From: Chitinophagaceae bacterium
GTDB taxonomy: Bacteria; Bacteroidota; Bacteroidia; Chitinophagales; Chitinophagaceae
Assembly: GCA_947374225.1 (NCBI GenBank)
Contig: CANCAY010000003.1
Coordinates: 62,001-126,000 of the forward strand
DNA: 64,000 nucleotides
Direction of reading: 5' to 3'
Below, in pieces: positions 61,409 through 64,000 of this stretch (positions are counted from its first letter, which is position 1; the number at the start of each line of letters is the position of its first letter). The notes beneath the pieces are model-generated. The model did not search any database and was not told the origin of the DNA. It was given only the letters and a program-made list of their open reading frames with translations. A program made the translations under genes and the position numbers.

Positions 61409-63277
61409 ATGTTTCCAAAATACAATGTCATAGTAGTGGGTGCCGGTCATGCCGGATGTGAGGCAGCAGCGGCGGCGGCCAATATGGGTAGTAAAGTATT
61501 ACTCGTAACCATGAATATGCAAACCATCGCCCAAATGAGTTGTAACCCTGCCATGGGTGGAATCGCTAAAGGTCAAATTGTTCGTGAGATAGACGCACTA
61601 GGTGGTTATAGTGGAATTGTATCTGATCTAAGTACGATCCAATTTAGAATGTTGAATAAGAGTAAGGGCCCTGCAATGTGGAGTCCAAGAACTCAAAATG
61701 ATAGACACTTGTTTGCTAGCAAGTGGAGAGAGATGCTAGAGCAAACCCCCAATGTTGATTTCTATCAAGATTCCGTACAGGAATTAATTATAAGAAACGG
61801 GAAAGCCTGTGGGGTTAAAACCAGCTTAGGTCATTTAATTGAATCCGATGCGGTAATTATAACTAGCGGAACCTTCCTTAATGGAATTATGCATATTGGC
61901 GAGAAGCAAATTGGCGGTGGTCGTGTTGCTGAAAAAGCGGCAACGGGTATTACTGAACAATTGGTTTCGTTTGGTCTGGAGTCTGATAGATTAAAAACAG
62001 GAACACCGCCGAGGGTTGACGGCCGTAGTTTGGACTACACAAAAATGGAAGAGCAGAAGGGTGATGAAGAAGTAGTAGGTTTTTCTTATTTAAATGTGCC
62101 AAAAGTTAAACCGGAAAACCAGCGTTCTTGTTGGATTACTTATACTGACACCGTTGTACATGATATATTAAAGACAGGTTTTGATCGTAGTCCAATGTAC
62201 GCTGGTCGTATTGAAGGCGTTGGACCAAGATATTGTCCTAGTATTGAAGATAAAATAAATAGATTCGCAGACAGAGAAAGGCATCAATTATTTGTTGAGC
62301 CAGAAGGATGGAATACGGTAGAAGTTTATGTAAACGGATTCAGCACTAGCTTGCCAGAAGAAGTTCAATACGAAGCACTTCGTAGAGTTCCCGGTTTTGA
62401 GAATGCAAGAATGTTCCGTCCTGGATATGCTATTGAGTACGACTTCTTTCAGCCAACACAATTAAGATATACATTAGAGACTAAGGCAATCGAAAACTTA
62501 TATTTTGCTGGACAAATAAACGGAACTACTGGATATGAGGAAGCCGCTTGCCAAGGTATCATGGCAGGAATGAACGCACATTTAAAAGTGAATCATCAAG
62601 CACCATTTGTATTACAAAGAAGTGATGCGTATATAGGAGTTTTAATAGATGACTTAATAGGAAAGGGTACAAACGAACCTTACCGTATGTTTACATCACG
62701 CGCCGAATTCAGAACCTTACTAAGACAAGACAATGCTGATTTAAGATTAACCGAATTGTCCTATAAATTAGGACTAGCATCTGAAGAACGCATGAAAAGA
62801 GTGACGGAGAAGACAGAACATGTTTCAGAAATAATAAACATACTAAATACACACTCAATTACTCCTACTGAAATTAATGAATTCCTTGGTACCATTGACT
62901 CTGCGGCTACTACAGAAAAACAAAAAGCATCCAAATTAGTATTGAGACCCAATATTAGTCTTCAACAAATTCTAGAGAATAGCACTACCTTAACTGAGAA
63001 ATTAAAAGGAAAAGAAATCGAATATTTAGAGCAAGCCGAGATACAGGTTAAATACGAACGTTATATTGAAAAGGAAAAAGAAATAGTTGAACGCATGGCT
63101 GCGCTAGAAAATAAAATAATTCCAGAAACCTTTGATTACGACAAGGTTGCCGCTTTGTCTATTGAGGCAATGCAAAAGTTTAAAAAAATAAGACCCGTTA
63201 CCCTGGGTCAGGCAAGTAGAATTAGTGGAGTGAATCCAAGTGATATTCAAATACTCATGGTGTATATGGTTAGGTAG
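61409..63277 (+). CDS. mnmG: tRNA uridine-5-carboxymethylaminomethyl modification enzyme MnmG (GidA)
   Basis: The 622-residue FAD protein has the dinucleotide-binding motif VVGAGHAGCEAAAAAA (about 10-25) and family blocks MSCNPAMGGIAKGQIVREID, GTFLNGIMHIG, RLKTGTPPRVDGRSLD, RYCPSIEDKI, PGYAIEYDFF and FAGQINGTTGYEEAACQG. Its C-terminal helical domain ends with the conserved pattern RISGVNPSDIQILMVYM. With MnmE it modifies the wobble uridine (cmnm5U) of several tRNAs. It is often near oriC, consistent with the parS sites before it. Confidence 0.96.
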   Translation: MFPKYNVIVVGAGHAGCEAAAAAANMGSKVLLVTMNMQTIAQMSCNPAMGGIAKGQIVREIDALGGYSGIVSDLSTIQFRMLNKSKGPAMWSPRTQNDRHLFASKWREMLEQTPNVDFYQDSVQELIIRNGKACGVKTSLGHLIESDAVIITSGTFLNGIMHIGEKQIGGGRVAEKAATGITEQLVSFGLESDRLKTGTPPRVDGRSLDYTKMEEQKGDEEVVGFSYLNVPKVKPENQRSCWITYTDTVVHDILKTGFDRSPMYAGRIEGVGPRYCPSIEDKINRFADRERHQLFVEPEGWNTVEVYVNGFSTSLPEEVQYEALRRVPGFENARMFRPGYAIEYDFFQPTQLRYTLETKAIENLYFAGQINGTTGYEEAACQGIMAGMNAHLKVNHQAPFVLQRSDAYIGVLIDDLIGKGTNEPYRMFTSRAEFRTLLRQDNADLRLTELSYKLGLASEERMKRVTEKTEHVSEIINILNTHSITPTEINEFLGTIDSAATTEKQKASKLVLRPNISLQQILENSTTLTEKLKGKEIEYLEQAEIQVKYERYIEKEKEIVERMAALENKIIPETFDYDKVAALSIEAMQKFKKIRPVTLGQASRISGVNPSDIQILMVYMVR

Positions 63278-63416
63278 AAAATAGCTTAGGATTAAATTAT
63301 ATATTCCATCCTCCCACTTATCAAAAAAAATATAAACGTCTTTTTTTAAAACGCTTAATTCAGTAGCTTTAGTACTATTCTTATAAAGTATAACTAAACA
63401 ACAAAATTAACAGCGT

Positions 63417-64000
63417 ATGAGGAGGATTATTTTATCTCTCGTCTTATTAGTAGTAGGGGTTGCTGCAAATGCGCAGGAGTCTTTTCCTATTAATGGAATC
63501 AGAGATGTTAGAGCAGGAATGTATGCGTTTACAAATGCAACTATCATTCAGAACGAAAATGTGAAAATTGAAAAAGGCACATTAGTAATTAAACAAGGTA
63601 AAATTATAGCCATCGGTGCAAACGTGGTGGTACCTAAAGAAGCAATCGTGGTTGATTGTGCTGGTAAATATATATACCCCTCTTTTATAGATCCATTTAC
63701 AGATTACGGTGCAGGTACTCCTAAAAGAAATGCAGGTGGTTTTAACTATGGTGCTCCAGCACAATTTAGTTCAAACAAAGTGGGTGCATATAATTGGAAC
63801 CAGGCTATTAAACCAGAGGTAAACGCTTCAGAAAGTTTTAATGTTGACGAAACAAACGCAGTGGCCTATAGAGCAAATGGTTTCGGAACTGTTTTCACAC
63901 ATGTAAAAGACGGAATCGCACGTGGAACAGGCGCCGTAGTAACATTGGCTAGTGGTAGTGCAAATGCTGCAATATTAAAAACAAAAGCTGCCGCTGTATA
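63417..64000 (+). CDS. Secreted amidohydrolase-family protein, 3' end cut by window edge
   Basis: The ATG at 63417 opens a frame that continues past base 64000 (194 complete codons visible). A signal peptide (MRRIILSLVLLVVGVAANAQ) is followed by an amidohydrolase N-terminal beta-sandwich (TLVIKQGKIIAIGANVVVPK, CAGKYIYPSFIDPFTDYG). Where active amidohydrolases have the metal-binding HxH after the FID motif, this one reads FIDPFTD with no His. Large Bacteroidota proteins of this type (about 1000 residues) often have such a degenerate first domain and a second, complete one. The missing 3' part decides its activity. Confidence 0.8.
   Translation, partial: MRRIILSLVLLVVGVAANAQESFPINGIRDVRAGMYAFTNATIIQNENVKIEKGTLVIKQGKIIAIGANVVVPKEAIVVDCAGKYIYPSFIDPFTDYGAGTPKRNAGGFNYGAPAQFSSNKVGAYNWNQAIKPEVNASESFNVDETNAVAYRANGFGTVFTHVKDGIARGTGAVVTLASGSANAAILKTKAAAV

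Noticed and set aside
1-64000. CRISPR arrays, insertion sequences, rRNA genes
   Set aside because: No regularly spaced repeats, transposase genes or rRNA-like segments were found on either strand.

Overview
The window is a chromosomal segment of an AT-rich Bacteroidota bacterium, most likely of the family Chitinophagaceae (inference from gene content, not from a marker-gene comparison). Supporting signs are a type IX secretion sorting domain, a two-component-style propeller sensor, 3-keto-disaccharide hydrolase (DUF1080) domains, an outer-membrane beta-barrel receptor, DUF1501/DUF1800 neighbours and weak Shine-Dalgarno sites. Housekeeping genes (asnS, rho, nadD, ybeY, mnmG) and one tRNA-Phe lie at the right end. 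Two perfect parS-type palindromes just before mnmG suggest that this end is close to the replication origin. Coding density is high and no gap exceeds 300 bases; the longest are 16829-17054, 58045-58263 and 61223-61408.

Layout. 1-2631: 3' part of a sortilin-like BNR propeller protein whose full-length paralogue is at 44154-47216. 2771-4057: secreted M20 peptidase. 4174-16828: a long co-directional minus-strand cluster, best read as one signalling operon. It encodes a periplasmic propeller fused to a SpoIIE phosphatase, an RsbW-type anti-sigma kinase, a STAS anti-anti-sigma protein, a GAF-PAS-adenylate cyclase-HD protein, a TMEM175-type K+ channel and three tandem TPR-transmembrane-SpoIIE phosphatases, and it ends in a strong hairpin. 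No sigma factor is encoded in the window, so cyclic AMP is a possible output of this partner switch. 17055-20208: a membrane-bound AraC-type regulator, a SnoaL-like lipoprotein and an MFS transporter, marked by two matching inverted repeats. 20236-23272: a three-gene MacAB/Lol-like ABC export system. 23278-26579: AraC regulator, PhyH dioxygenase, aldo/keto reductase and Dabb protein. 26685-36616: secreted and exported catabolic enzymes (gamma-glutamyltransferase, D-aminoacylase, Gfo/Idh/MocA oxidoreductase, double DUF1080 protein, class IV aminotransferase, sugar isomerase-like TIM barrel) and a cation/Ca2+ exchanger. 36665-41089: VOC protein, MoxR/ChlI ATPase plus VWA protein, aspartyl protease-PDZ. 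41269-49402: beta-barrel receptor, a small gene with a structured leader and a 17-codon upstream ORF, the BNR paralogue, a beta-lactamase-fold hydrolase and a small membrane protein. 49468-52645: DUF1501/DUF1800 pair. 52748-55694: small genes, a 5'-truncated ORF6N gene, GNAT acetyltransferase, tRNA-Phe and an XRE regulator with a palindromic site. 55691-63277: EamA transporter and housekeeping genes. 63417-64000: 5' part of a secreted amidohydrolase-like protein.

Most notable are the phosphatase/STAS/cyclase operon, the pair of TGTTCCAW-N9-WTGGAACA sites around the AraC-type regulator, the parS pair with a promoter box next to it, and the structured leader with a micro-ORF at 43991-44121.
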